Origin: Akkermansia muciniphila
GTDB lineage: Bacteria; Verrucomicrobiota; Verrucomicrobiia; Verrucomicrobiales; Akkermansiaceae
Direction of reading: 5' to 3'
NCBI RefSeq assembly: GCF_040616545.1
Contig: NZ_CP156688.1
Location: 2,542,001-2,606,000 of the forward strand
DNA length: 64,000 nucleotides
In this document: one piece after another, positions 1 through 8,996 of the stretch
How positions within the stretch are numbered: the stretch's first letter is position 1
How the letters are laid out: each line of letters opens with the position of its first letter
Notes under the pieces: generated by a model
What the model was told of the DNA's origin: nothing
The model's input: the letters and a program-made list of their open reading frames with translations, nothing else
The model's database searches: none
Position numbers and translations under genes: made by a program

Positions 1-500
1 TCAATCTGCCGCAAATACGGGGCCAGGTCCACTTGTTCAAGAAGTGGCTGGCAGATGATGTTTTTATGCTTGATGGGCAGCCTGCTGAAAATGGGAAGCC
101 TGAAATCCGCCCTGTCCTGGTTTTCCACCGTGCAGCCTACGGTGACGTTGTCATAGCCGTCCCCCCAGTCGCTGGGGATGCACTCCATGAACCGTTCGAT
201 TCTTTTAGTCAGGAAAATAAAGTTCAGGTCCCGGCGTTCCCGGATCATGTCCCAGCATTCGCCGCGCCACGGGTCAGCCTCCCGGATGAGAAAATCCGTG
301 GAGAAGCCCAGATAGACGGTCTGGGCGGGCTTCATTCTGTAATCCCCCCTTTTATTCTTCAGCACGGGGGCATGGAACTTGTCCGTTTTAACAATCTCGT
401 CCGTATCCATCCCCCGCCGCCTGTCGGCTTGGTGAATATAACAGAACTTGCACCCGGCGCTGTACCGGTGGCATCCGCGCCATGGGTTCCACATTGCCAT
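1..500 (-). CDS. Phage Gp37/Gp68 family (DUF5131) protein, 3' end beyond window
   Basis: About 166 residues are visible and the gene runs off the left edge. The start at 500 gives a protein opening with MAMWNPWRGC; the second Met (494) is also possible. The N-terminus has a Cys cluster (CHRYSAGCKFCYIH, C-x6-C-x2-C) in the setting WNPW-x-GC typical of the Gp37/Gp68 (DUF5131) family, which is thought to be radical-SAM-like. The later FLTKR and GCTVENQ stretches also fit that family. The biochemical role is unknown. A stop codon lies upstream at 537-539. It lies 43 bp beyond the nrdJ terminator hairpin, so it is probably transcribed separately. Family call fairly firm; function not assigned. Confidence 0.7.
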   Translation of the reverse strand, partial: MAMWNPWRGCHRYSAGCKFCYIHQADRRRGMDTDEIVKTDKFHAPVLKNKRGDYRMKPAQTVYLGFSTDFLIREADPWRGECWDMIRERRDLNFIFLTKRIERFMECIPSDWGDGYDNVTVGCTVENQDRADFRLPIFSRLPIKHKNIICQPLLEQVDLAPYLRQI

Positions 501-543
501 TTGCCTGCTTCTGGTGAATTGGTGTTGGGAAAAGCATCAGCAA

Positions 544-574
544 GGCGGAACCCGGAAGCTGGCCGGGTTCCGCC
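544..574 (-). terminator. Rho-independent terminator candidate after nrdJ
   Basis: A perfect 12-bp stem (GGCGGAACCCGG paired with CCGGGTTCCGCC) with a 7-nt loop lies 27 bp downstream of the nrdJ stop on the minus strand. A short T tract follows about ten bases later rather than immediately, so it is a good hairpin with a weak U tract. Confidence 0.55.
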
Positions 575-600
575 TGGAAAGAATGGATGCGGGAATATGT

Positions 601-3600
601 TTATTCCCCGCAGCCGCCGTCCTTGTAGCCGCAGGAGCGGCAGGACTTGCACTTGCCGTCCTGGACGTAGGCCAGGGAATGGCACTGCGGGCACAGGGAG
701 GCTCCGTTGAGCATCGTCCCTTCCGGCGCCTTGCCTGCGGGAATTTCCGGAAGAGCCGGGGGCTGGGTATGAACCGGAGTGGTGATGATGCGGGGGGGCA
801 GCACGCTCACCGTGGTGTCCGGAGACTGGCCGGGAAGGCTGACGCTCGGGATGGAGAACACGTCCCGCAGGCGGTAGCCGTTGCTTTCCGGGAAGAGCCA
901 TGCCAGAATCTTGGCGATCAGGTCCACCACGGAGGCGCAGGAGCGGATTTCCGTGCAGGTGTCCGCCTCCGTATCGTCCCCCACGCGGCAGAAGCCGGAG
1001 GGCTCAAAGGAGTAATTGCGGAAGCCCTTGACCACTTCCTTGAGCGGCACGCCGAACTGGAGGGCTGTGGAGAGCAGCTTGCAATAAGCTTCAAACATGC
1101 CGGAGGCGAAGGAGCCCACCTGGCCCAGGCGCCCGAAGACTTCCCCGCAGGTGCCGTCCGCATAAACGCCCACCGTCAGGTAGCCCGTGAGCTGGCCGCC
1201 CACGGAGAACTTCACGGTCTGGCCCAGGCGGCGGCCGGGCAGCTTGCGCTGGCGCGGCTTGGAGGCTTCCGCGATGATCTCGTCAATGGCTTCCGTTCCG
1301 GCGTTCACGAGCTGTTCCCAGACGTGGTTGGCCTTGAACATGCGAGTTTCCGGCGTATCCACCACGTAAACGGCGTTCGCCTTGGACCCGGCGCGGAAAA
1401 TGGCGATGCACTTCACGCCCAGGTCATGGGACATGATGAGGGAATCGTAGACTTCCTGCACGGTGGCGGAGACGGGCATGTTCACCGTCTTGGAGCACGC
1501 GCCGGAAATGAAGGGCTGGAGGGCGCCCAACATCAGCACGTGCCCGGCGGGGGAGATGGCCCGGACGCCGTTGCCGTTGGTGGCGGCGCAGTCAAAGACC
1601 GGGAGGTCCTTCTTGTCCAGCCACGGAATGGATTCAATGTGGGCCGAGCCGTTGACCACGGTCAGTTCGTCCGCCGTCAGCACGGACATGTTGGCCGGGT
1701 TGCTGATGTAGGCCACCTTTTCCTGAATTTCACTGCGGGATTCCGTGCCGGAGAGCAGGCGGCGCCACGCGAGGCGCACGGGGCCGGCCTGGTCGTTGCA
1801 GGGGTCCACGATGATCTGGTTCACCACGGCGTCCATATTCCCCTGGAAGGCGGAGATCAGGCCGTCCAGGCCGGCTACTTCCAGGGCGGCTTCATTGACG
1901 AAGTCTTCCGGATACCCCAGGGAACGGAGGCCTTCCAGAGCCAGGCGGTTGAACATTTTCAGGGAGCCGCCGCCAGCAAGCTGCTTCCACTTCACCAGCG
2001 TGTAGTCCGGTTCAATGGAGGTGGTGCCTTCATCATAACAGCCCAGCGGGGCGGAGATGGTGCCCGTGGGGGCCATGACGGAAACAAAGGCGTTGCGGTG
2101 CGCCGTGGCCTTGGCGGCCTTCGCCCACATGCTGGAGGCCGCTTCCGCCAGCTTGGCGGCGGGGGCGATGCGCTCCTTGTTCATCATGGTGGGCGCCTTG
2201 AAGCTCTTGAGGTACGCGTGCAGGGCATAGGAGGCGGTCAGCCCCTGCGCTTCCGGCAGCGTTCCCCCGGCGTTGGCGATGATGTTTTCAATCAGGTCGT
2301 CCAGAGCCTTGGAATCCTTCTGGGCGGGCAGGGCGGTAGCCAGCTTCTGGGCCGCGTTATGCAGGCGCAGCACGGCCAGCAGGTCCTTCTTGCTGGCGGG
2401 GTATTCCACATAGGAGCCCAGTTCCGCGCCCATCTCCGCGGAGGCCGTCCAGCAGGCCGCCGTCAGGGCGCTGCAAAGCTGGGAGGAAATCCAGCGGCCT
2501 TCATCGGAATCATACGGAACGCCCAGGGCCATCAGGGAGCCGCCCACGTTGGCGAAGCCGATGCCCGTGGTGCGGTACTTGTAGGTTCCTTCCGCGATCT
2601 CTTCAATCGGGAAGCCGCCGCGTTCCACATTCAGGTCCGCGCAGACCATCGCCAGGCGCGCGGCATGGGTCAGGGCGTCCGCATCAAAGACGGGCTTGCC
2701 GTCCTCTCCCTTCGTCAGGAAGCGGTAGGCGTTGAAGGAGGAAAGGTTGCAGCTCGTGTTGTTCAGGAAGACGTATTCGGAGCAGGGGTTGGACGTGGTG
2801 ATGGAGCCGATGGACTTGACGGGGTTCCACAGGTTGATCACGTCATTGTTGTGCACGCCGGGCTCCCCGTTTTCCCAGATGGACTTGGCCATGGCTTCCA
2901 GCAGCTCCTGGGCGCGGAAGGTCTGTTCAATGTGGGCCGGGTTCGTGACCCAGCGCGTGTAGGTGTTGCCGTTGTTGGCAAGCGCCTGCCAGAAGTCCCC
3001 TTTCAGGGAGACGGAGTGGTTCGCGTTCTGGTGGGAAAGCGTTTCCCCGTACAGCAGGGCGTCCATGTGCGGGTCAAAGCTGTTCCGCGTAGCCAGGGGC
3101 AGGGAAAGGATGAGGCGCGCGGCGGCTTTTTCCGCCGGGGTGCCGGCCACCAGCTTGGTCTCTGCAATCTGCTTCAGCTCCACATGCACGTTGTGCTCGC
3201 GCAGGATCACCTTGGCAATGTCTTCCTGGCGGTTTTTCGTGTTGATGAATTCGAAAATGTCCGGGTGGTCGCTGAACATCAGCACCATGCGCGCGGCGCG
3301 GCGCGTCTTGCCGCCGGACTTGATGGCTCCGGCCATGCGGTCCCAGCCGCGGTCAAAGGAGATGGGGCCGGAGGAGCGGCCCTTCCCGCTGATGGGCTCC
3401 TTGGAGGAACGGAGGGTGGAAAGGTTGATGCCCACACCGGAACCGGAGGCGAAGATGCGGCCTTCCGTGGTCAGGTGGTCCAGAATGTCCTCCATGCTGT
3501 CCCCCACTTCCGTCAGGAAGCAGGCGGAGCACTGGGGATACTCATACGTGGACTGGACCGTGAAGGTTTTCAGGTTGTTCTTGGTGCCCTTGGTATGGTA

Positions 3601-4164
3601 GGCCTTGTTGCCGTGGCCGGTATAGTTTTCCCGCAGGTCCGGGCGGCCCCAGCGCCATTGTTCCCAGTGGCCGATGTTGAACCAGACGGGGGAGTTGGGG
3701 GCCCAGATCTGCTGCACCAGCATAGCCTTGATTTCCTCATTGAAAATCTCCGCGTCCTCCAGCGTGGCGAAGTAGCCTTCCTCCCAGCCCCACACGGTGT
3801 AGGTGTTGGAAATGCGGTCGTAAATATTGCGGAAGCTGTCTTCATATTCCAGGGACCCCGGTTCACTGCCGAAGAGGTACTTGTCCGCCGTGATCTTCAC
3901 GGCATTGTCATCCCAGTGGGCGGGGGCTTCCAGTCCCAGGCGCTCGTAAATGGTCTTTCCGGTCTTCCAGTCCATGATGCGCACGTCGCGGCGCGTCCAG
4001 TCCACTTCATCATAAGGGTGGACTTCATTGTGGGAAAATCTTCTGGTGAATTTCAAACCGCCCAGCAGGTCCTTCCTCTGGGGGAGGATGATTTCCTGTC
4101 CTGTGCGGAGTTTAAGCGTAGTTTGCGAGTTGTCTGTAGTCATGGCTTGCGAAATGGAAAGCAT
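601..4164 (-). CDS. nrdJ: Adenosylcobalamin-dependent (class II) ribonucleotide reductase
   Basis: Reduces ribonucleotides to deoxyribonucleotides using adenosylcobalamin, so it needs no oxygen and no small subunit. The 1187-residue length fits the long bacterial NrdJ type. Visible hallmarks are the NPCSE active-site motif (followed by YVFLNNTSCNLSS), the MAPTGTI loop before SAPLGCYDEGTTSIEPDY, and a C-terminal Cys-rich tail with CPQC, CKSC and CGYKDGGCGE, as in NrdJ proteins with a zinc-ribbon-like end. The start could be 4164 or 4143 (MTTDNSQ); nothing in the sequence decides. It stands alone, with a hairpin after its stop. I saw no cobalamin riboswitch upstream. With metH in the same window it points to reliance on B12. 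Confidence 0.95.
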   Translation of the reverse strand: MLSISQAMTTDNSQTTLKLRTGQEIILPQRKDLLGGLKFTRRFSHNEVHPYDEVDWTRRDVRIMDWKTGKTIYERLGLEAPAHWDDNAVKITADKYLFGSEPGSLEYEDSFRNIYDRISNTYTVWGWEEGYFATLEDAEIFNEEIKAMLVQQIWAPNSPVWFNIGHWEQWRWGRPDLRENYTGHGNKAYHTKGTKNNLKTFTVQSTYEYPQCSACFLTEVGDSMEDILDHLTTEGRIFASGSGVGINLSTLRSSKEPISGKGRSSGPISFDRGWDRMAGAIKSGGKTRRAARMVLMFSDHPDIFEFINTKNRQEDIAKVILREHNVHVELKQIAETKLVAGTPAEKAAARLILSLPLATRNSFDPHMDALLYGETLSHQNANHSVSLKGDFWQALANNGNTYTRWVTNPAHIEQTFRAQELLEAMAKSIWENGEPGVHNNDVINLWNPVKSIGSITTSNPCSEYVFLNNTSCNLSSFNAYRFLTKGEDGKPVFDADALTHAARLAMVCADLNVERGGFPIEEIAEGTYKYRTTGIGFANVGGSLMALGVPYDSDEGRWISSQLCSALTAACWTASAEMGAELGSYVEYPASKKDLLAVLRLHNAAQKLATALPAQKDSKALDDLIENIIANAGGTLPEAQGLTASYALHAYLKSFKAPTMMNKERIAPAAKLAEAASSMWAKAAKATAHRNAFVSVMAPTGTISAPLGCYDEGTTSIEPDYTLVKWKQLAGGGSLKMFNRLALEGLRSLGYPEDFVNEAALEVAGLDGLISAFQGNMDAVVNQIIVDPCNDQAGPVRLAWRRLLSGTESRSEIQEKVAYISNPANMSVLTADELTVVNGSAHIESIPWLDKKDLPVFDCAATNGNGVRAISPAGHVLMLGALQPFISGACSKTVNMPVSATVQEVYDSLIMSHDLGVKCIAIFRAGSKANAVYVVDTPETRMFKANHVWEQLVNAGTEAIDEIIAEASKPRQRKLPGRRLGQTVKFSVGGQLTGYLTVGVYADGTCGEVFGRLGQVGSFASGMFEAYCKLLSTALQFGVPLKEVVKGFRNYSFEPSGFCRVGDDTEADTCTEIRSCASVVDLIAKILAWLFPESNGYRLRDVFSIPSVSLPGQSPDTTVSVLPPRIITTPVHTQPPALPEIPAGKAPEGTMLNGASLCPQCHSLAYVQDGKCKSCRSCGYKDGGCGE

Positions 4165-4829
4165 TTGGGAGGAGCCTCCCGGGAGCAGCGCTCCGTCGCG
4201 GGGTTGGGGCGGCGCGTAGCGTGTGCATTATCTACTGAAAAATAATCGCGATGAAAAGGAAATATTGTACAGTCTTTTTTCATGTGTGCCACATCTTGTG
4301 TTTTCTCTCCCTTTATGAGAAATTACGCTCCTCTCTTGCGTAAATTTTTTTCGTCCGGCTGACACTGCTTTTTTTTCGCTTGACGCACCCCTTCCTTCGG
4401 AACGTTCTGCATCCCTTCCTGCGGTACTTCTTTCATGGGAACTCCCGGCAATAAGAAGGTGTTAACAGCCCTTGAAAAGGTGGAATCAGCGGGTATTTCA
4501 AGGCATGCCGCGGCTCATGGGAAATATCTGTTGTGTTTTATCAATGAATGAATTGTGATGTTTACTAACATGAGACTTCCCTGGATTGCTCCTGATGGTT
4601 TTCCGCGTGGGTGAAACCGGATTCCCTGATGTGGCGTGCCGGAGCTTTTCATGTTTTCCGGAAACCGGGGCATCTTGCCGGAACCTTGGCAGAAGTCGGG
4701 AACTCCGCCTTTCCGGAGTCCGGAACGGTTTTTCCGCCCTCCGCCTTTGTCCCGGCAAAGCCAGGGGCCTTTTTCATGTTCCTTAAATCAGCCTTGATGA
4801 ACGGAATGGGAAACGTTATTTTAAAGGTC
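4165..4829. other. Intergenic region between divergent nrdJ and a secreted-protein gene
   Basis: About 660 bp with no ORF I can support; short ORFs here have no recognisable composition or motif. It must carry the nrdJ promoter (AT-rich stretch around 4215-4350) and the promoter of the rightward gene. I see no riboswitch, repeat or RNA gene. Confidence 0.5.
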
Positions 4830-6203
4830 ATGAGATTAGCTACCCTCATCTGGCTGGCCAGCGCCGCATGTTGCATGCCTGGCATGGCTGCGGAGCCTGA
4901 GCGGCATGAACAGCCCGCTGCGGGAAAAGCGCTGCAACGCCAGCCGCGTGACCTCTCCATCCAAAGCGTTGCCCCGGTGCCGGGCCTCCCGGTACCCATG
5001 GACCTGGCGCAGGCGGACGGCATCCGCCTGAACGCCCTGGACGTTACCGTAGCCCTGAAACAGCACCAGGCTTTTCTGGTTTACACCTGCGCGCTGGACA
5101 TTCCCAGGGGGGTGAAGGGGAAGACCATCTCCGTGGGCGTGCCGTTCCAGTATGCCCCGCCGGATGAGCAGGCCAATGCCGCCACGCCGGAACCCCTGCG
5201 CATCCTTCCGTTCACCAAGGCAGTGCAGGATGTCGTGACGTCCGTGGATGACTTGAAATGTGATTTCTCCCTGGTGGAAGGGAAGCATCTCCAGGCGGAC
5301 GCCCCCACCATGTCCCCCGTAGCCGGAATTACCCACTGGCTGGTGGCCCAGGTTCCCAACAAGGCGGGGACCCACGTGCTCACCTTCCAGTTCTCCGTAC
5401 CCTATATACAGGATACCGTCATCACTCCGGACCCGAAAGTCACGGTGGGGGAACCCCGCCTGACGCTGCTCACCTCCCCGGTCATGACCTGGACCGGAGG
5501 CACGCCCAAGGCGGTGGTGAATGTGTACAGCTCTGAAATGACCAACCAGTCCGTCAAGCTGGACCCCTCCGCGGACGCCAAATCCATCGTGACCACGCCC
5601 AAGGGCGTTTTCACCTGGTCCCTGCTGGGCGCGGACGGCCGTCCCTATGCTCCTTCCGTGGTGCTGGCGCCCGGACCCTCCTGGGTGTTGGACAAGGACG
5701 GGCACGTCACCATCCGCGGTGAAAAAGGGAAGCTTACGGACCAGTATGAGGTGACGGCCAGCTCCACCCTGGACAAGGACCCCTACGGCGCCCCGTGCTC
5801 ACCGGACAACCTGAAGAACGGCACCGGATACTGGGCGGAAGGCGTTTCCGGAGACGGCCAGGGGGAAACGCTGGAGCTCAAGCTCAGGAACCCGGGGCGT
5901 TTGCTCGGCATCATGCTGGAAACCGGCATCTCCCCGGTGACTAATCCGGCCAGGGATTCGGAGGCGCGTCGGCACCCCAACATCGCCTACTCCATGTTCA
6001 GCCGCCCCAAGGGCATCCAGGTGACGCTGAACGGGGATTACACCTTTGACGCCACGCTGCGGGATGACTGGACGCCCCAGATTGTGGTTCCTCCCTATTA
6101 CAGGCAGCCTGTCCGCACCATTAAAATCAGGATAGACTCCAGCTATCCCGGTACCGGCACATCTGACACCTACATAGGCATCCTCAAGCCGATCGTCAAA
6201 TAA
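4830..6203 (+). CDS. Secreted protein with C-terminal NADase-type glycan-binding-like domain
   Basis: From ATG 4830 the protein has about 457 residues and begins with a clear signal peptide (MRLATLIWLASAACC ending near AMA/GMAA). An in-frame ATG at 4797 would add 11 residues and also leaves an export signal. The middle (roughly residues 50-310) is an unrecognised exported domain with proline-rich beta-type sequence. The last 130 residues (SPDNLKNGTGYWAEGVSGDG onward, then PNIAYSMFSRPKGIQVTLNG, TLRDDW, IDSSYPG.SDTYIG) resemble the discoidin-like NADase-type glycan-binding domain: a W-x-EG-x-x-GDGxGE opening followed by N-x-RPK. That would suit a carbohydrate-facing role. Domain call is by pattern only. 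It converges with the next gene, 35 bp apart. Confidence 0.6.
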   Translation: MRLATLIWLASAACCMPGMAAEPERHEQPAAGKALQRQPRDLSIQSVAPVPGLPVPMDLAQADGIRLNALDVTVALKQHQAFLVYTCALDIPRGVKGKTISVGVPFQYAPPDEQANAATPEPLRILPFTKAVQDVVTSVDDLKCDFSLVEGKHLQADAPTMSPVAGITHWLVAQVPNKAGTHVLTFQFSVPYIQDTVITPDPKVTVGEPRLTLLTSPVMTWTGGTPKAVVNVYSSEMTNQSVKLDPSADAKSIVTTPKGVFTWSLLGADGRPYAPSVVLAPGPSWVLDKDGHVTIRGEKGKLTDQYEVTASSTLDKDPYGAPCSPDNLKNGTGYWAEGVSGDGQGETLELKLRNPGRLLGIMLETGISPVTNPARDSEARRHPNIAYSMFSRPKGIQVTLNGDYTFDATLRDDWTPQIVVPPYYRQPVRTIKIRIDSSYPGTGTSDTYIGILKPIVK

Positions 6204-6238
6204 AAGGGCGCGTCCCGTGCCTTCCTGCCTTCCTTCTG

Positions 6239-6955
6239 TTATTGGAACAGGGAGCTGCCCGTGCGGCCCTTGGGATAATGGCGGAAGGGTAGCGTAAGCA
6301 GATACATCAGCGCAAGCGCCGGAACCTGCATCCACAGCAGGTACCAGGGCCACGGGCCAAGCAGGTCCAGCACGGAGCCGCCCGCCGGAGTAGCGACCGT
6401 GAAGCCGTAATTGGTCCCCAGGAGCATGTTGGCCGGATGGACAACGGCCAGATACACGTTGGCGAACAAAAGAGCCCACAGGAAGTCCCAGCGCGCCGGC
6501 TTCCATTCCAGGGCCAGCGGCAGGTAAAGGGCCGTGATGACCGTCACGCCGTGGGAAAGGAAGAAGGCAAAATACGTCCAGGACGGGAAATCATGGGCAA
6601 CGGAAGGAGTGACGAGTCCCTGAAAAGTGGCGCACAGCACGCAGTAATACACGATGGAACGCAGCAGGCGGGAGGGTATCCACAGGCTCAGGGCGCACAG
6701 CACCTGCATGACGGAGCAGAAATGCAGGGGGAGCATCCATGCCCAGCCCTTTTCCGGTTCATCCGCCAGCATGGCGGCCAGGTCCGGAACCAGGCTGAAC
6801 AGGCAGGCGATGCCCAACCAGAACGTAGTGCGGTTCCGTATGGCTTTCTTGTAGGACTGGCCCAGTTCCATGATGCACAATCCCGCCGCCAGGAGAACGG
6901 CCAGAGCCGCCCAGTGGGAAACCCCTGCGAATTCCAGTGGAGGGATGCCGTTCAT
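6239..6955 (-). CDS. TIGR02206 (YwaF-like) integral membrane protein, copy 1
   Basis: A 238-residue, largely hydrophobic protein with about seven membrane segments. The LPLHFCSVMQVL segment and the late GTNYGF motif are characteristic of the TIGR02206/YwaF family, whose function is not known. A paralogue with the same LPLHFCS and GTNYGF motifs lies at 34933-35646 in this window. The first Met gives MNGIPPLEFAGVSHW, directly before the first membrane span, and no later start is better. It converges on the upstream secreted-protein gene and its 5' end faces the lipoprotein gene starting at 7059. Confidence 0.75.
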   Translation of the reverse strand: MNGIPPLEFAGVSHWAALAVLLAAGLCIMELGQSYKKAIRNRTTFWLGIACLFSLVPDLAAMLADEPEKGWAWMLPLHFCSVMQVLCALSLWIPSRLLRSIVYYCVLCATFQGLVTPSVAHDFPSWTYFAFFLSHGVTVITALYLPLALEWKPARWDFLWALLFANVYLAVVHPANMLLGTNYGFTVATPAGGSVLDLLGPWPWYLLWMQVPALALMYLLTLPFRHYPKGRTGSSLFQ

Positions 6956-7058
6956 TCAACGGCTACCATAACAGATGGAGGGGCCCCGGGGCAACGTGAA
7001 AAGCGGGACGGGTTTCAGTCTTGCAAATTTGCCCTTCCCGGGCATACTTGCCGGCGGA

Positions 7059-7571
7059 ATGAAACAGGGCTTGTTCATAGGGGTCAGCGCTTTGCTGATG
7101 ATGGCCGGTCTGACCGGATGCGACGATTCCAGTGAACGGCGCGCCCGTTATGCGGAGAAGAAGCCTGCTCCGCGTCCCCTGGAAAGAACGTTTGATCCTC
7201 CCAGAAAAGTTCTTCCGCCCGCCGCGCCCGTGAAAAAGGCGCCTGCGTGGATGGATTACAAGGGGGAGGACATGCGGCAGTTGACGGAACTTTCAGGCCG
7301 CAAGGTGCTGATTGTCTTTTACGCTCCGTGGAGCCGCCCTGCCATGGACTACGTCCAGGCGGTCAAATCCTACGCTGCGGCGCAGGACGGCAAGGCGTTT
7401 GCCGTGCTGATTGACGCGGATGCCTATCCGGACGTGGCCCGCAAGTACGGGCTGGAAGCCGTCCCCCTGACGCTTCTGTACCTGGAGGGAATGAAGCTGA
7501 AGGAAATGGTGGGCGCCCTTTCCGCGCCGCGCCTGAACGAACTGATTGAGCAGACGATACGGGTGCAGTAA
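7059..7571 (+). CDS. Lipoprotein with thioredoxin fold lacking the CxxC cysteines
   Basis: Start 7059 gives a 170-residue protein with a lipoprotein signal peptide: MKQGLFIGVSALLMMAGLTGC, lipobox LTGC with the lipidated Cys at residue 21. Residues 30-65 are a Pro/Lys-rich linker. From about residue 70 there is a thioredoxin fold: KVLIVFYAPWSRPAMD matches the beta strand and active-site helix of thioredoxins, the AVPLTLLY segment holds the cis-Pro loop, and the C-terminal helix follows. The usual WCGPC is replaced by WSRPA (residues 91-95), so both redox cysteines are absent. It cannot be a thiol oxidoreductase by the standard mechanism; a binding or scaffold role is more likely. Confidence 0.75.
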   Translation: MKQGLFIGVSALLMMAGLTGCDDSSERRARYAEKKPAPRPLERTFDPPRKVLPPAAPVKKAPAWMDYKGEDMRQLTELSGRKVLIVFYAPWSRPAMDYVQAVKSYAAAQDGKAFAVLIDADAYPDVARKYGLEAVPLTLLYLEGMKLKEMVGALSAPRLNELIEQTIRVQ

Positions 7572-7965
7572 AGGAATTGCCTTTGCGGGCCTCTGCATGG
7601 TTACGGGGAAAATAACCAATTCCCTGGCCCATGGACACTCGTCAATAGTTCGGAGAGGTATATTCCTTCTGGAGGCGCTTCTTATATTTTGTATTGGAAG
7701 CGGTTTGACGGAATTCCGGGATGTACGGGCGGAAGGCGCATTTACTTCTTCCCGGGCGGAGAGAGTGGAATGTTTAATCATTGACCATCAATGCTTGTAT
7801 TTTTGATGCCCTTTATTTTCGCCTGATTTCTGCGCCGTTTCAGCCCTTTCCCTGCCTGCCGAATACGCGTTGAACGTGTTGATGGGGAGTGGGAAATCTT
7901 TCAAGGTGGCCAGGAACTGAATGGTCAGTTCATTCAACAATAAATGAATTGAAAACATAAACACT
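7572..7965. other. Intergenic region upstream of the amidase gene
   Basis: About 390 bp becoming AT-rich toward the next gene. A dyad TTCATT (7929-7934) / AATGAA (7943-7948) lies about 20 bp before the ATG at 7966 and could be regulatory. A possible small ORF around 7598-7806 is not convincing. Nothing else recognised. Confidence 0.45.
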
Positions 7966-8904
7966 ATGGCTATATCAACTATACCATTTCACCCGCTCGA
8001 CGCTGAGAATAATCCTCGTTACAAGGTGAAGAAAAAAGACGCTCCCAAAATCGTCTGGCACAAGACGGAAGAAACCGGCGTCCATGACTGGGAAGGATAC
8101 ATCCGTGTTCCCTTTGACAAGGAATGCGCCTTTACCATTCAGATGGACGACAACGGTTACCTGGAAATAGACAACCAGAAAGTGGTGGAACTCAAGGACG
8201 GCAACTCATCCAAGAAGGCAGAGGGCAAGAAGGAACTCAAGCAAGGTTACCATTACGTCAAGCTCCATCATGAGAACCTGAAGGTTCCGGATTCTATTGC
8301 CCCTTATCCCAATGCGGAAGAATTCGTTCCTGAAATGGATGGGGCTGACCTGGAACTCTGGGAAATTGATGCTCCCGTCAATCTCTGGAAGACGGAGGAT
8401 GCCCAGAAACTGCTGAAATGCTACAATGTGGTGGATTATGTCACCATGCCCAATCCTGGACAGGTTTGGTCCTATATCGGAGGGTGGCTCTATCAGGCAC
8501 ACCTGAAGGAAATTGAGGACAATGTCCCTGAGCAATTGCGCAACTATTATAACAGCTGCGCCTTGCGAATGAGTATCGCGTTGAGTTCCTTCGGGAAGGA
8601 CTTGAAGAACGAAGCAGGAGCGGAGCTCATCGGGGACAAGGCGAACGCCGATGCGCTGGGAGGTAAAACCCACGTTATCACCCGTGCAAGGGACATGGCT
8701 GCTTATGTGCAAAAGCTCCTGGGCGACCCTGACTATGCCGACGGCCAGGATACAGGCTATTGCAGCCCGCAGCCGGGCGACATTATTGTGTTTGCCGGAA
8801 AGGGCCACGTAGGCATGTGTCCGGGAGACAACATCTCCATTGGCAGTTTCCTGACTGGCCCCATTTGGTTAATCAATCGGGCGACATTGAAAGACGCTGA
8901 ATAA
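7966..8904 (+). CDS. PA14-like domain fused to Tae4-like peptidoglycan amidase
   Basis: 312 residues with no evident signal peptide. Residues about 25-140 have the pattern of a PA14 domain (W.GYIRVPF, FTIQMDDNGYLEIDNQKVV, then LKQGYHYVKLHHEN), a sugar-binding beta fold. Residues about 160-295 resemble the type VI amidase effector 4 (Tae4) NlpC/P60-like family: NSCALRMSIAL carries the catalytic Cys (198), and GDIIVFAGKGHVGMC supplies the His (281). Tae4 enzymes cut the D-Glu-mDAP bond of peptidoglycan stems. No type VI secretion genes are visible here, so delivery is unknown; it could be a toxin or a cell-wall enzyme. A strong terminator follows. Confidence 0.7.
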   Translation: MAISTIPFHPLDAENNPRYKVKKKDAPKIVWHKTEETGVHDWEGYIRVPFDKECAFTIQMDDNGYLEIDNQKVVELKDGNSSKKAEGKKELKQGYHYVKLHHENLKVPDSIAPYPNAEEFVPEMDGADLELWEIDAPVNLWKTEDAQKLLKCYNVVDYVTMPNPGQVWSYIGGWLYQAHLKEIEDNVPEQLRNYYNSCALRMSIALSSFGKDLKNEAGAELIGDKANADALGGKTHVITRARDMAAYVQKLLGDPDYADGQDTGYCSPQPGDIIVFAGKGHVGMCPGDNISIGSFLTGPIWLINRATLKDAE

Positions 8905-8923
8905 TTCATCAACTTCTTTTTTT

Positions 8924-8960
8924 ACGGAGCGGATGCTTTTAAAGCATTCGCTCCGTTTTT
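8924..8960 (+). terminator. Rho-independent terminator after the amidase gene
   Basis: ACGGAGCGGATGC pairs with GCATTCGCTCCGT around a TTTTAAA loop (one mismatch) and is followed by five T residues. It separates the amidase gene from the exported-protein gene that starts 36 bp later. Confidence 0.85.
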
Positions 8961-8996
8961 GAACATAATGGGAAAGAAAGTAATCTACCCATTTCT

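Noticed and set aside
448-4245. A 1265-codon open frame on the plus strand opposite nrdJ
   Set aside because: Its His/Gly/Val-rich composition is that of an antisense frame of a GC-rich gene, and it lies entirely over nrdJ, which has clear motifs.
7598-7806. A small ORF with a hydrophobic stretch between the lipoprotein and the amidase gene
   Set aside because: No convincing start or family; composition is ordinary for intergenic sequence.
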